A stretch of 43,080 bases of DNA from a virus: IMG/VR virus record IMGVR_UViG_3300037129_000025, positions 1 to 43,080 of that record; one strand, given 5' to 3'. Position numbers and translations under genes: made by a program. The notes beneath the pieces are model-generated. The model searched no databases. It was given only the letters and a program-made list of their open reading frames with translations, and was not told the DNA's origin. Shown piece by piece: positions 14,355 through 21,556 of the stretch; the first letter of the stretch is position 1, and every line of letters begins with the position of its first letter.

Positions 14355-14584
14355 ACACTCTCCTTGATTTTAATTGTTCCAACAGGTCTTCCCATTCCGA
14401 CGAAAGCATTGTAAGTTCCCAATTCTTCCGATTCTTCGATAAAGTAATCACCACTCATGACGCATCTTCCTAATTCCTTAACCGCTCGTAACTCGGCTTC
14501 TGTAATCCCAAAGCATTTCTTTGCTTCAATTCGACGGTTAATTTTCGCCCTACCAACATTTATTAGCTCTATCTCGTATGGCAT
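14342..14584 (-). CDS. Hypothetical protein (80 aa)
   Basis: Not recognised. ATG at 14584 with AAGGAG upstream. It reads MPYEIELINVGRAKINRRIE, GITEAELRAVKELGRCVMSGDY, then FVGMGRPVGTIKIKES, a small alpha/beta protein without transmembrane or metal motifs. The leader contains TTAAAGTTTTGG (as its complement), shared with two other genes nearby. Confidence 0.55.
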   Translation of the reverse strand: MPYEIELINVGRAKINRRIEAKKCFGITEAELRAVKELGRCVMSGDYFIEESEELGTYNAFVGMGRPVGTIKIKESVWRK

Positions 14585-15239
14585 ACACTCTCCTTAAAGT
14601 TTTGGTGTGGGGGTTTTCTCTTCTTTGGCTTTCACCTTGGCTACGCTCAACTTCGCTGTGTGATATGCCAAATCCTTCTCGGCTCGCCTGATGCAATCTC
14701 TGAATTATTTTTAACAGCTCTAAGTTCTCATTTTTTAATCGGATTACTTCTTTTCGAGCGGTATCGTGATCTAAATAATTATCTTTTGCTGAGCCGAGAA
14801 GCAAGTTTTTCTCCGAGTTATTGCTTCTATTCCCATCCAAATGCCTAACAAACTCATTTGAAAGAAGAAGTCTTTTTTCCTTCAATGCCACTAAAGCACG
14901 ATGTTCTGGGACATAAACTCCCCGCTTGTTGTATTTTAAAAACATTGGTTTTAAAAAATTATATTGTCTTTTTGTAAATGTTCTCTTGTGGCGTAGCACA
15001 TAACCCTGATGGATAGTCTTTCCACCGTTCCAGTTTGTCTTTCTAGTCCATATCGGAACGCCCTTTCTCCATTCAGGGTCTTTGGTATTATGACCATAGA
15101 TATATCTGACAGGATAGCCACGAACGTCACCCCGTTCATTCCTAGTAACCGTAGCTAGTGGAGTTTTTCCACCACAGCCACACAAACATACGCCTGTTCT
15201 TTTTTTAGCTTTTACTGGACGAAATAGTTTTTTCCACAT
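14550..15239 (-). CDS. HNH homing-type endonuclease (229 aa), C-terminus reads into a neighbouring gene remnant
   Basis: The N-terminal zinc-like segment CLCGCGGKTPLATVT and GYPVRYIYGHNTKD are typical of phage HNH proteins. The nuclease core is VYVPEHRALVALKEKRLLLSNEFVRHLDGNRSNNSEKNLLLGSAKDNYLDH (His, Asn and later His in order). After NLELLKIIQRLHQ the frame runs through DNA that reads better in the +1 frame as a different protein tail (RRAEKDLAYHTAKLSVAKVK, then ending TPTPKL). The element therefore probably interrupted an older gene. GGAG precedes the ATG. Confidence 0.85.
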   Translation of the reverse strand: MWKKLFRPVKAKKRTGVCLCGCGGKTPLATVTRNERGDVRGYPVRYIYGHNTKDPEWRKGVPIWTRKTNWNGGKTIHQGYVLRHKRTFTKRQYNFLKPMFLKYNKRGVYVPEHRALVALKEKRLLLSNEFVRHLDGNRSNNSEKNLLLGSAKDNYLDHDTARKEVIRLKNENLELLKIIQRLHQASREGFGISHSEVERSQGESQRRENPHTKTLRRVYAIRDRANKCW

Positions 15240-16149
15240 CTTTATCTCCTTTGTTAAAACTACCCGTCCACACTATGCCATCTTTTGAATGTAAACGCCA
15301 CAATTTTCCGTCAAAACTCGGAACTAATCCCTTCTTCCAGAGTTTTATTGCAGGAGAAAAATCATATTTGTATTTTACATCCACGAAATCGGAGCAGTAA
15401 GCCCTCATGCTGGCCCCCACGCTGGCCCTCACGCTGTCCCACACGCTGGCCCTCACGCTGTCCCACACGCTGGCCCCCACGCTGGCCCTCACGCTGGCCC
15501 CCACGCTGGCCCTCACGCTGTCCCTCACGCTGTCCCTCACGCTGGCCCTCACGCTGTCCCACACGCTGGCCCACACGCTGTCCCACACGCTGTCCCTCAC
15601 GCTGTCCCTCATGCTGGCCCCCACGCTGGCCCTCACGCTGTCCCACACGCTGGCCCCCACGCTGTCCCTCACGCTGGCCCACACGCTGGCCCCCACGCTG
15701 GCCCTCACGCTGTCCCACACGCTGGCCCACACGCTGTCCCACACGCTGTCCCTCACGCTGTCCCACACGCTGGCCCCCTTCTTCACAAGAGTTATTTCAG
15801 CATCGGTTATATTAGGCGGTTCGATTTTAAACGGATGGATAATCTCCCGAATCCGTAATGGTTCCACGACTTTTTTGAAGTCCAGACTCCTGCAGAACTT
15901 CTTAATTTTCTCTGAATCATCTTTCGTATTCAACTGGTCGATTTCAAAACGCTTCGTGAACGGGTCGTACTCGTACTTATTCAGCTTGTCCTCCTTCTCA
16001 TTCTTAAACCCGAAGTAATCAGCGATCGAGGTGTGACTATCCGGTTCGTAATCTTTTAGAGTTCCACCAAGAACTTTCTTCCGAAGCTTCCAATCGAAGT
16101 AAATTGGTTTACCGTTCCCCGTTGAGACTAAGCTTAAAAACTTGCACAT
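15205..16149 (-). CDS. Protein with a 30-unit tetrapeptide repeat (A/D)SV(W/R/G) (314 aa)
   Basis: The start at 16149 (MCKFLSLVSTGNGKPIYFDW) is chosen for its GGGAGGG site; an in-frame ATG 30 bp upstream has none. An N-terminal domain of about 125 residues (DSHTSIADYFGF, KEDKLNKYEYDPFTKRFEID, PPNITDAEITLVKK) is followed by about 30 tandem tetrapeptides and a 55-residue C-terminal domain (FSPAIKLWKKGLVPSFDGKLWRL). Proteins with the same domain order and SVWDSV-type repeats occur in other phage and metagenome sequences (from memory); no function is known to me. The repeat may form an elongated, regular structure. It ends 35 bp inside the HNH gene. Confidence 0.8.
   Translation of the reverse strand: MCKFLSLVSTGNGKPIYFDWKLRKKVLGGTLKDYEPDSHTSIADYFGFKNEKEDKLNKYEYDPFTKRFEIDQLNTKDDSEKIKKFCRSLDFKKVVEPLRIREIIHPFKIEPPNITDAEITLVKKGASVWDSVRDSVWDSVWASVWDSVRASVGASVWASVRDSVGASVWDSVRASVGASMRDSVRDSVWDSVWASVWDSVRASVRDSVRDSVRASVGASVRASVGASVWDSVRASVWDSVRASVGASMRAYCSDFVDVKYKYDFSPAIKLWKKGLVPSFDGKLWRLHSKDGIVWTGSFNKGDKDVEKTISSSKS
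15409..15768. repeat. Coding minisatellite: 30 tandem 12-bp units
   Basis: Every unit fits GCTG[GT]CCC[ACT]CA[CT] on the + strand, without a single indel or other substitution. On the coding (-) strand each unit is GTG-NGG-GMC-AGC, encoding Val-(Gly/Arg/Trp)-(Ala/Asp)-Ser, with Met for Val in one complete unit (15601-15612). Five of the six possible combinations occur; the Gly-Asp unit never does. A 60-bp block, 15541-15600, recurs exactly at 15697-15756. A degenerate half-unit flanks each end. Confidence 0.97.
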
Positions 16150-16320
16150 CTTGCCCTCCCTTTCATGTTTGATGGCCAAGGTGTGGAAATTCTAGCCACA
16201 TCACCCATATCTATAGCTACAGGTTTCAAACGCTCTCGCATGGCATGATGAACTCCTAGCTTTGGAGTCGTCGTCCATATCTACCACAGCAGGAATTCCC
16301 ACTATGTGCGTTCCTTGATT

Positions 16321-17730
16321 TTATGTTTGATGGTCGCTCGGTTTTTCCACAATCGTTTTTATGATCTTGGTTTTGTCGATAAGCGTCTGCATCATCCGTT
16401 CTTCCAGACTGCCTTCCACAACTAGAAACTGCGCCAATACCGCACTTTTCTGGCCTATCCTATGACAACGATCCACCGCCTGATGCACAACGCCCGGAGT
16501 CCAATCTGGTTCTACAAAGATCACATGGCTCGCGGCGGTGAGTGTAATGCCTACTCCCGCAGCTTTTATCTGCCCGATAAAAACACGGACAGTTGGGTCG
16601 GTCTGGAAATCACACACGGCCTCGTTCCGCGCATTCATCCCGCTGGAACCTTCTATAACAACGGGATTATAATTATCCAGAGCCGACCGCAACTGTTTTA
16701 TTACTTCCCGATGGTACGCGAAGATGACGACTTTCCTTTCACTCTGCAAGACTTCACAGATCCAAGCGGTGATCTGTGGTATCTTTGCAATTGCAAGCTC
16801 TTGACGGTGGCTGGAGAGTTCGCCGCTCTCCAGATTGAGTGCAACACGCCCATAGCTTTTTTCATCCCACTTGAACTCTTCTGCGACAAGTTTTTCTGTT
16901 GTCGGCGTTCGGGGTAATGAAATGGTCTGGAAAGTTTTCTCCGGCAATTCGGAAAGGACTTCTTGTTTTGTGCGGCGGAGCATAAATCCGCTGGGAAGCC
17001 ATCTGTTCCGCGCCTCTTGTAAAGTTTTCCCATAGACTTGACTGCAATATCCATTTTCTCCTCGTAATCTTTGTGCAAGCTCCCCACAGTTTGTGGCTCC
17101 TTTGTCCCACCACTGTATGCCATCCCAATATCCACCGCAAAAATGTTCTGTGTAAGCAGTGTACGAAAGATAGGGTGCAATACAATCGGGAGCATTGGCA
17201 CGAAGGATCGGAAATAATTCACTAGGTCTGTTGAGTACGGGCGTTCCTGTGAGATACCATTTATAAGCACAGTGGGCAGCGAGTCCGTTTTTGCAGAGGG
17301 TGATTTGTGATCGAAGGCTATCTCTATTTTTAAGATAGTGGGCCTCGTCCCATATCCCGACTGACCACTGTCTGGAAGTGATTTGATCGTAGATAGGCGA
17401 ACCTTTGAAGATTTTGTTTTCATATTTTCCTCCGTAGGTGAGAATGTCGTAGCTGGAAATAACGATGTCCGAATCTTGTGGGATTTGAAAGTCGGCCTGT
17501 GAAATAACGGATATTTTCAGCCAGGATGCGTCTAGCCAGGAATTTAGTTCGGCAAGCCACACACCCCGGACGGAGGCAGGGCAAACTATGAGAATTTTCT
17601 TGGCACGTAGGAGGTTTATGGCGGATATCGCGACAGGCGTCTTGCCTGTCCCCATTTCCGAGGCGAGTAATGCGGTCTTGCGGCTTGCTAGCCATTTTGC
17701 ATCCTTCTCTTGGAAGTTATATAGTTCCAT
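16321..17730 (-). CDS. SNF2-family helicase/translocase (469 aa)
   Basis: Superfamily 2 ATPase of the SNF2 type. Motifs in order: Walker A LLASEMGTGKTPVA (residues ~22-35), motif Ia KILIVCPASV, the Walker B equivalent WDEAHYLKN (D-E-A-H), motif III LTGTPVLNRPSELFPIL, and in the second lobe VVIFAYHREVIKQL, GITLTAASHVIFVEPDWTPGVVHQAVDRCHRIGQK (motifs V and VI). About 470 residues is the usual size of the phage form found with VapE, DUF2800 and family A polymerase genes. It probably remodels DNA or protein-DNA complexes during replication or recombination. It follows the upstream gene by 4 bp. Confidence 0.95.
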   Translation of the reverse strand: MELYNFQEKDAKWLASRKTALLASEMGTGKTPVAISAINLLRAKKILIVCPASVRGVWLAELNSWLDASWLKISVISQADFQIPQDSDIVISSYDILTYGGKYENKIFKGSPIYDQITSRQWSVGIWDEAHYLKNRDSLRSQITLCKNGLAAHCAYKWYLTGTPVLNRPSELFPILRANAPDCIAPYLSYTAYTEHFCGGYWDGIQWWDKGATNCGELAQRLRGENGYCSQVYGKTLQEARNRWLPSGFMLRRTKQEVLSELPEKTFQTISLPRTPTTEKLVAEEFKWDEKSYGRVALNLESGELSSHRQELAIAKIPQITAWICEVLQSERKVVIFAYHREVIKQLRSALDNYNPVVIEGSSGMNARNEAVCDFQTDPTVRVFIGQIKAAGVGITLTAASHVIFVEPDWTPGVVHQAVDRCHRIGQKSAVLAQFLVVEGSLEERMMQTLIDKTKIIKTIVEKPSDHQT

Positions 17731-17734
17731 AAAA

Positions 17735-18235
17735 CTACTTTTTCAACAAACTCATTCCGTACTCTAAAATTTGTTTTTGCATCTCTTCTTTTGCCGCCAC
17801 CCACGCCCACGCCGCCGCCGCCGCCCACGCCCACGCCCGCGCCGCCGCCGCCGCCCACGCCGCCGCCCACGCCGCCGCCTCCGCTTCCGCCGCACACGCC
17901 GCCGCCCGCGCCGCCGCCCGCGCATTGACTTTATTTTTTTTCGTGGGTTTTTCGCAGGCAAGCTTCGCAGCTTTTATCGCTTGTCTTGGTCTTTTATCAT
18001 CTGGATATTTTTTCTCGTAAATATCTAGAACTTGTTCAGCGGCAAAAATGGCGTATTGGCAATACTGTTTTCTGTTCATGGTTCGAACGATAAGCCAATT
18101 AGCCCAATCATATTTTTTCTGAGAGATGAGGGATTGTAAAACCGAAAGCGATTCTGTTTCTTTTTGGTCTTGGAACCATTGTAGACCTTCTGAACATGCA
18201 TATTTTTGGGCGAGCCATTTTGCGGATATTTTCAT
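17735..18235 (-). CDS. Imm-5-like protein with alanine-rich repeat (166 aa)
   Basis: The first 90 residues (KYACSEGLQWFQDQKETES, YDWANWLIVRTMNRKQYCQYAIFAAEQVLDIYEKKYPDDKRPRQAI) match the Imm-5-like domain pattern (C...G..WF, WA-x-WL-x-R, A-I-x-A-A-E-x-V-L-x-I-Y-E-K-x-Y-P-x-D-x-R-P-R-x-A-I-x-A-A). Next comes an Ala-rich helix of about 45 residues broken by Trp and Arg (AAAWAAAWAAAAARAWAW), then a charged end (EEMQKQILEYGMSLLKK). The family was named for resemblance to toxin immunity proteins and is frequent in phages and prophages; its role is not established. Ribosome site GAAAGGA. Confidence 0.75.
   Translation of the reverse strand: MKISAKWLAQKYACSEGLQWFQDQKETESLSVLQSLISQKKYDWANWLIVRTMNRKQYCQYAIFAAEQVLDIYEKKYPDDKRPRQAIKAAKLACEKPTKKNKVNARAAARAAACAAEAEAAAWAAAWAAAAARAWAWAAAAAWAWVAAKEEMQKQILEYGMSLLKK
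17800..17928. repeat. GCG-codon (Ala) repeat tract
   Basis: About 43 codons made almost only of GCG, TGG and CGG on the - strand, read as Ala with interspersed Trp and Arg. Nearly all Ala codons in the tract are GCG. The trinucleotide-based low-complexity DNA leaves long open frames on the other frames and strand, which are spurious. Confidence 0.85.
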
Positions 18236-18287
18236 CTTTGTTTCCTTTCGTTATAGTTTTGCATCTGTTTATCTCCGTGTAAAAATC

Positions 18288-18316
18288 AGTATATCTTATG
18301 TCTGATCATCTGTCAA
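18288..18316 (-). promoter_or_regulatory. Sigma70-type promoter for the Imm-5-like/SNF2 genes
   Basis: On the - strand TTGACA (18316-18311), 17-base spacer, TATACT (18293-18288). Consensus -35 and near-consensus -10. It lies over the last codons of the lytic transglycosylase gene, about 53 bp before the Imm-5-like start. Confidence 0.75.
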
Positions 18317-18727
18317 CCTATGATATTTTTCTAAAAAATCTCTGGTTTCTTTTGGAAGAGCATCCATGTTACCACCTTTATTCGCCCATTTGCGCCAATG
18401 ACCATATCCCCAATTCCAGGCAATCAATATCTCGTCCACCGTATCGCACCTCTGCGCCAGCCAATCGAGATACCAGTCCGCGACAAACTTTGCCATATTT
18501 GGCTCAAATAATGCCTGAATCGTAAATGGATTTTGTGGATCATGTTCCTTGAATTGTCGAAAAACAACCGGAGTGATCTGGTACAGCCCCCGCGCCTGCG
18601 TTCTCTTATTATAAGCCTTCGGGTTATTACTGCTTTCTATTTCAGCCAACGCTTTCATATTTATCGGGTGCGCGAACGCAGATCCGCACAACAGCAAAAA
18701 ACTAACTAAGAAAATCATCCTCTTCAC
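18296..18727 (-). CDS. Secreted lytic transglycosylase (SLT/lysozyme-like, 143 aa)
   Basis: Signal peptide MKRMIFLVSFLLLCGSAFA with a clean A-F-A cleavage site before HPINM. The mature domain is a minimal SLT fold: ALAEIESSNNPKAYN (catalytic Glu in E-S-S-N/G-N-P), RTQARGLYQITP (G-L-Y/M-Q-I), and EILIAWNWGYGHWRKW (the A-x-N-x-G motif). Such enzymes cleave the beta-1,4 glycan linkage of peptidoglycan in the periplasm. It is placed in the leftward early block, overlapping the VapE gene by 26 bp, away from late genes. It could act as a Sec-exported endolysin or in entry; no holin is adjacent. Confidence 0.85.
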   Translation of the reverse strand: MKRMIFLVSFLLLCGSAFAHPINMKALAEIESSNNPKAYNKRTQARGLYQITPVVFRQFKEHDPQNPFTIQALFEPNMAKFVADWYLDWLAQRCDTVDEILIAWNWGYGHWRKWANKGGNMDALPKETRDFLEKYHRLTDDQT

Positions 18728-20813
18728 TTATCACCTCCACAGGTCTGCACCACATTTTTTTTAACTGCCCGTCCACTCGTACAGGCTTATGCTCCCACTT
18801 CAATTCTCTCCCAAGAATATGCCCGATATCTCGCTGCGCCATCCTGTTATAGTGTATTGGCATCCCTAAAAGGCATTTTACAAATATCTCTTGGCCCGTG
18901 GTTTTATCTCTTTTCGCGCCAAACTCATCACTATCCAGCCATTCCTTTATATGTCCTGCGCGATCATCCCGCGCCCGGCGTTCCTCCTGCACAATTTCCG
19001 CCTCCAGTTCTTCCGCGTCATCCAGATAAAGAAGTTCACCGGCCTTATAGCGACAAACTGCCTCCGCAAACAGCTGGTCGCGTACAGATTCTAGGCCGGT
19101 GACATCTAACTTATCCCCGACAATTACAGGCCAAAAACGCCTGTTGCCGGTCTGGTCACGCATATAACCTTCGCCTCCGCTATCGGGATTATACGTACCA
19201 ATAAAAATACATTTTCGCGGGAAGGTCTTTTCCATGCGCTCGTAACTTAAGCGGGCAACATCTGTCTCACGGCTAACAAATGCTTTCATGTGATCCGCGT
19301 CTGCCTTATTCCTAAAGGTTAGTTCAGCTTCTTCTATGATCCACGCCCCGCGCATATAGGCGATCGTGTCTTTCTCCAGAGGATTTATTGCCATACTCCT
19401 ATACCACGTACCGCCCAATGCCTTTACCATCCGGCTCTTGCCCGCCCTTTGCCTGCCCTCTAGGATGAGCATATAATCAAACTTTATCCCAGGGTGGTAT
19501 ATTCGCGCCACCGCCGCGACAAGCGTCTTTGCCCCTACCGCTTGCGTATAGCCGCTATCCGGCACTTGGCAGTATTTTGTAAGCCATTTGTCTATTCTCT
19601 TTACCCCATCCCACTTTATGCTTTCCAGATAGTTTTTCACGGGATGGTTTTTGTTGCGCCACGCACACGCGACAATCGCCTCGTGAATTATCTGTGTGGG
19701 GATCTCAAACTTATAAGCTGTGGTCAGGTAGGATTTGCACAATATTTCATCATGGTCTGTCCACTCCGCGCCCTCGTCCGGCGGGTTACGCTGATGCCAC
19801 GGCATCTTGGATATCACCATGATCTTATCTGTAAATTCGTCATACGCCAGCTTCTTAAAAAACGGGGCTTTGCTCGTGAGGAAAAAGCGTATGCAATTTG
19901 CGAGAGTTTTTCTATACGCGCCGGAGGCGTTACGTTCTAAACTACCAAGCAATTCATCATCTGTTTTACCTGCGACTGCCTCAAAATCCGTTAGCGGGTT
20001 ATCCTGCCCTTGTGAGCCGGTAGAATAGCGATAGGCATTCCGCACTTTGGTCTTTAACTCATCTCTGCTCCACGGGGGGGCGCATTTCGCGTTATACGGC
20101 CCCAGGAGACAGGATAACGTGGTTTCCCATGATAGCCCTAGATCGCGCCCCTTCTGGGCTACTGCGTATGCCGTAGCGTCCCCCTGTTGCCCTTCCACAC
20201 AGGGCTGCGCTTGTAAAAGGTAGCTTTCATATCGCTCTACGTTTGCCGGGGAGTCATCGTATACGGGTTTTAGCGCGGGAATTTCTTTATGCGGTTCTAT
20301 TTCATTCTGCGGTTTCAGGATCTGCAATAAGAGAAATGTGCTGGCTTCCAGAGAGTTTTTTGGCATCCCGTGGTGATAAGTGTAAAGTGACTTGCTGATC
20401 GGATGAATAGAACCCGCACCCACAACGTAATGATTTTGAGACAAAAATTGTAGTCCCGGAAACTCGCTCAAGCGTGATCTTGTTAAAAAATCTTTCGGTT
20501 TTTTTAGATATATGTGCCATCCTCCACCTCCTGTTTTTACTGTGAAAGTTTTAGAGAGTAAATCTTTTTGCCCGATTTTATCCAAGAAGCGTGCGAGTGG
20601 ATCGTCATCTTTTTCGTAAGCGCGGGGGTCACAATCTATGACGAGATCGGTGGGCTGGAGGACAACGCCAAAATTCTCTGGATAATCCCGGCGTTCAAAA
20701 TCCAGTTCGAAAAGGGATTTTTGCCAGTTTCTTCGTTTGGCGACTTTGCCCGATAGGGGGGTGAGAATATATCCGGCTGAAATGTAGTCGGACATAGCGG
20801 AAAATTTGTCCAC
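18702..20813 (-). CDS. Primase-polymerase / VapE-type helicase fusion (703 aa)
   Basis: The N-terminal 170 residues are a primase-polymerase (AEP) domain: NFGVVLQPTDLVIDCDPRAYE (D-x-D metal site) and FTVKTGGGGWHIYLK (the GGGG-x-H motif), then GLQFLSQNHYVVGAGSIHP. A linker with primase C-terminal-like features (GDATAYAVAQKGRDLG) leads to a VapE/SF3-like ATPase: LILEGRQRAGKSRMVKAL (Walker A), MRGAWIIEEAEL (Walker B), SYERMEKTFPRKCIFIGTYN and GNRRFWPV. Such fusions prime and unwind DNA at phage origins. The GTG at 20813 lies 8 bp after the HTH gene and is chosen by spacing. Confidence 0.93.
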   Translation of the reverse strand: MDKFSAMSDYISAGYILTPLSGKVAKRRNWQKSLFELDFERRDYPENFGVVLQPTDLVIDCDPRAYEKDDDPLARFLDKIGQKDLLSKTFTVKTGGGGWHIYLKKPKDFLTRSRLSEFPGLQFLSQNHYVVGAGSIHPISKSLYTYHHGMPKNSLEASTFLLLQILKPQNEIEPHKEIPALKPVYDDSPANVERYESYLLQAQPCVEGQQGDATAYAVAQKGRDLGLSWETTLSCLLGPYNAKCAPPWSRDELKTKVRNAYRYSTGSQGQDNPLTDFEAVAGKTDDELLGSLERNASGAYRKTLANCIRFFLTSKAPFFKKLAYDEFTDKIMVISKMPWHQRNPPDEGAEWTDHDEILCKSYLTTAYKFEIPTQIIHEAIVACAWRNKNHPVKNYLESIKWDGVKRIDKWLTKYCQVPDSGYTQAVGAKTLVAAVARIYHPGIKFDYMLILEGRQRAGKSRMVKALGGTWYRSMAINPLEKDTIAYMRGAWIIEEAELTFRNKADADHMKAFVSRETDVARLSYERMEKTFPRKCIFIGTYNPDSGGEGYMRDQTGNRRFWPVIVGDKLDVTGLESVRDQLFAEAVCRYKAGELLYLDDAEELEAEIVQEERRARDDRAGHIKEWLDSDEFGAKRDKTTGQEIFVKCLLGMPIHYNRMAQRDIGHILGRELKWEHKPVRVDGQLKKMWCRPVEVISEEDDFLS

Positions 20814-20823
20814 GGAGATCTTT

Positions 20824-21006
20824 CTACTTTAAAAGTTTTTGCACGTTTTTCTTTGCGAGAAATTCCTGTACTTTATCCTCATCAAACAGCCACACCCGCC
20901 CGCGCTTGACTGCCGGGATTTTGCCCGCCAGTGCCAGCTTGGAAAGATACTGCGCGTTATAGCCGAGTTTTTCCGCCATTTTTGGCGTACTGATAAGACT
21001 GAACAT
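20824..21006 (-). CDS. Excisionase/MerR-like helix-turn-helix protein (60 aa)
   Basis: Reads MFSLISTPKMAEKLGYNAQYLSKLALAGKIPAVKRGRVWLFDEDKVQEFL, the classic small winged HTH of the excisionase (helix_turn_helix_17) type: a first helix, a recognition helix (NAQYLSKLALAGKIP), and the R-G-R-x-W-x-F-D wing. It is the first gene after a strong promoter (21040-21067) and 10 bp before the primase gene, so it may regulate early transcription or bind the repeated motif TTTGCCCG found around it. AAAGGAGG precedes the ATG. No integrase accompanies it, so a classical excision role is unlikely. Confidence 0.85.
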   Translation of the reverse strand: MFSLISTPKMAEKLGYNAQYLSKLALAGKIPAVKRGRVWLFDEDKVQEFLAKKNVQKLLK

Positions 21007-21039
21007 AAACGTATACCTCCTTTCCTAGAAGTAGGCAAA

Positions 21040-21067
21040 AGTATAAGGATTTTTTGCCCGTTGTCAA
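21040..21067 (-). promoter_or_regulatory. Sigma70-type promoter for the HTH-primase operon
   Basis: On the - strand TTGACA (21067-21062), 16-base spacer, TATACT (21045-21040). The spacer contains CGGGCAAAAA (complement of 21051-21060), one of eight nearby copies of TTTGCCCG, so this copy could be an operator. Confidence 0.8.
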
Positions 21068-21074
21068 ATACTAT

Positions 21075-21281
21075 TTATTTTTGCCCGAATGAAAGATCCA
21101 AAAGCATACCGCGCCGAAAGCGTAGTAGCGCTTTCAGCCGTTCGCTTTTGCTCGCATAGATATTTGTTTTGACCGGGATTGAATTTTTATAGCCATTCAG
21201 CCATATAATTTTTTCGCTGTCTTTGCTTTCTATGGCTGCCCATTTTCGGATAGCGAACGGCCCTTTTTTATGTAGTTTCAT
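21075..21281 (-). CDS. Small basic hypothetical protein (68 aa)
   Basis: Not recognised. Basic and soluble (MKLHKKGPFAIRKWAAIESK, IWLNGYKNSIPVKTNIYASK, LKALLRFRRG). The leader GAAAGGGCAAAATAAA matches those of the neighbouring small genes. The C-terminal codons (SFGQK) contain a copy of CGGGCAAAAA. The last gene before the HTH promoter. Confidence 0.6.
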   Translation of the reverse strand: MKLHKKGPFAIRKWAAIESKDSEKIIWLNGYKNSIPVKTNIYASKSERLKALLRFRRGMLLDLSFGQK

Positions 21282-21299
21282 TTTATTTTGCCCTTTCGG

Positions 21300-21542
21300 C
21301 TATTCGCCTTTGCCAAACTCCCGGCACATGCAGTCATTGCAAGCGCCTTTGTTGTAACTGTTATGTATTTCTCCCCATGGCCGAGTTTGCCCACAGATAT
21401 AACACTCGTCCGTTACTGCCCGAACATCTGAGCGAATTTTTAGGAATCGCATTTTTGTCTCGTTCGGGATCTCCAGGTGAAACGGCCTGTTATTTTTTGC
21501 CCGGCGATCTGCTGCCCGGCGCCCATAGTTTCGACGCTCCAT
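21300..21542 (-). CDS. Small zinc-ribbon protein (80 aa)
   Basis: A basic N-terminus (MERRNYGRRAADRRAKNNRP) is followed by VTDECYICGQTRPWGEI and GACNDCMCREFG: C-x-x-C, 18 residues, C-x-x-C-x-C, a single zinc-ribbon. Not assigned to a known phage family. The leader GAAAGGGCAAAAACTTATG is identical to that of the gene at 21694-21903, so the two were probably duplicated together with their translation signals. Confidence 0.65.
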   Translation of the reverse strand: MERRNYGRRAADRRAKNNRPFHLEIPNETKMRFLKIRSDVRAVTDECYICGQTRPWGEIHNSYNKGACNDCMCREFGKGE

Positions 21543-21556
21543 AAGTTTTTGCCCTT

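Noticed and set aside
15285-16018. Long + strand ORFs rich in Pro/Arg/Ser or Leu/Thr over the repeat
   Set aside because: The 12-bp period keeps every frame open; only the - strand frame has a ribosome site and non-repeat domains on both sides.
16180-16320. Possible small gene between SNF2 and the repeat-protein gene
   Set aside because: A - strand frame reads VVDMDDDSKARSSSCHARAF but has no start or ribosome site; an 11-bp direct repeat (atgtttgatgg at 16165-16175 and 16323-16333) borders the gap and suggests a remnant only.
17764-18028. Arg-rich and Gly/Val-rich ORFs over the GCG tract
   Set aside because: They are shadows of the trinucleotide-type repeat in the Imm-5-like gene.
20824-21006. 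Evidence for lysogeny (excisionase-like HTH)
   Set aside because: No integrase, attachment site or CI-type repressor is visible; small HTH proteins of this type also serve as regulators in lytic phages.
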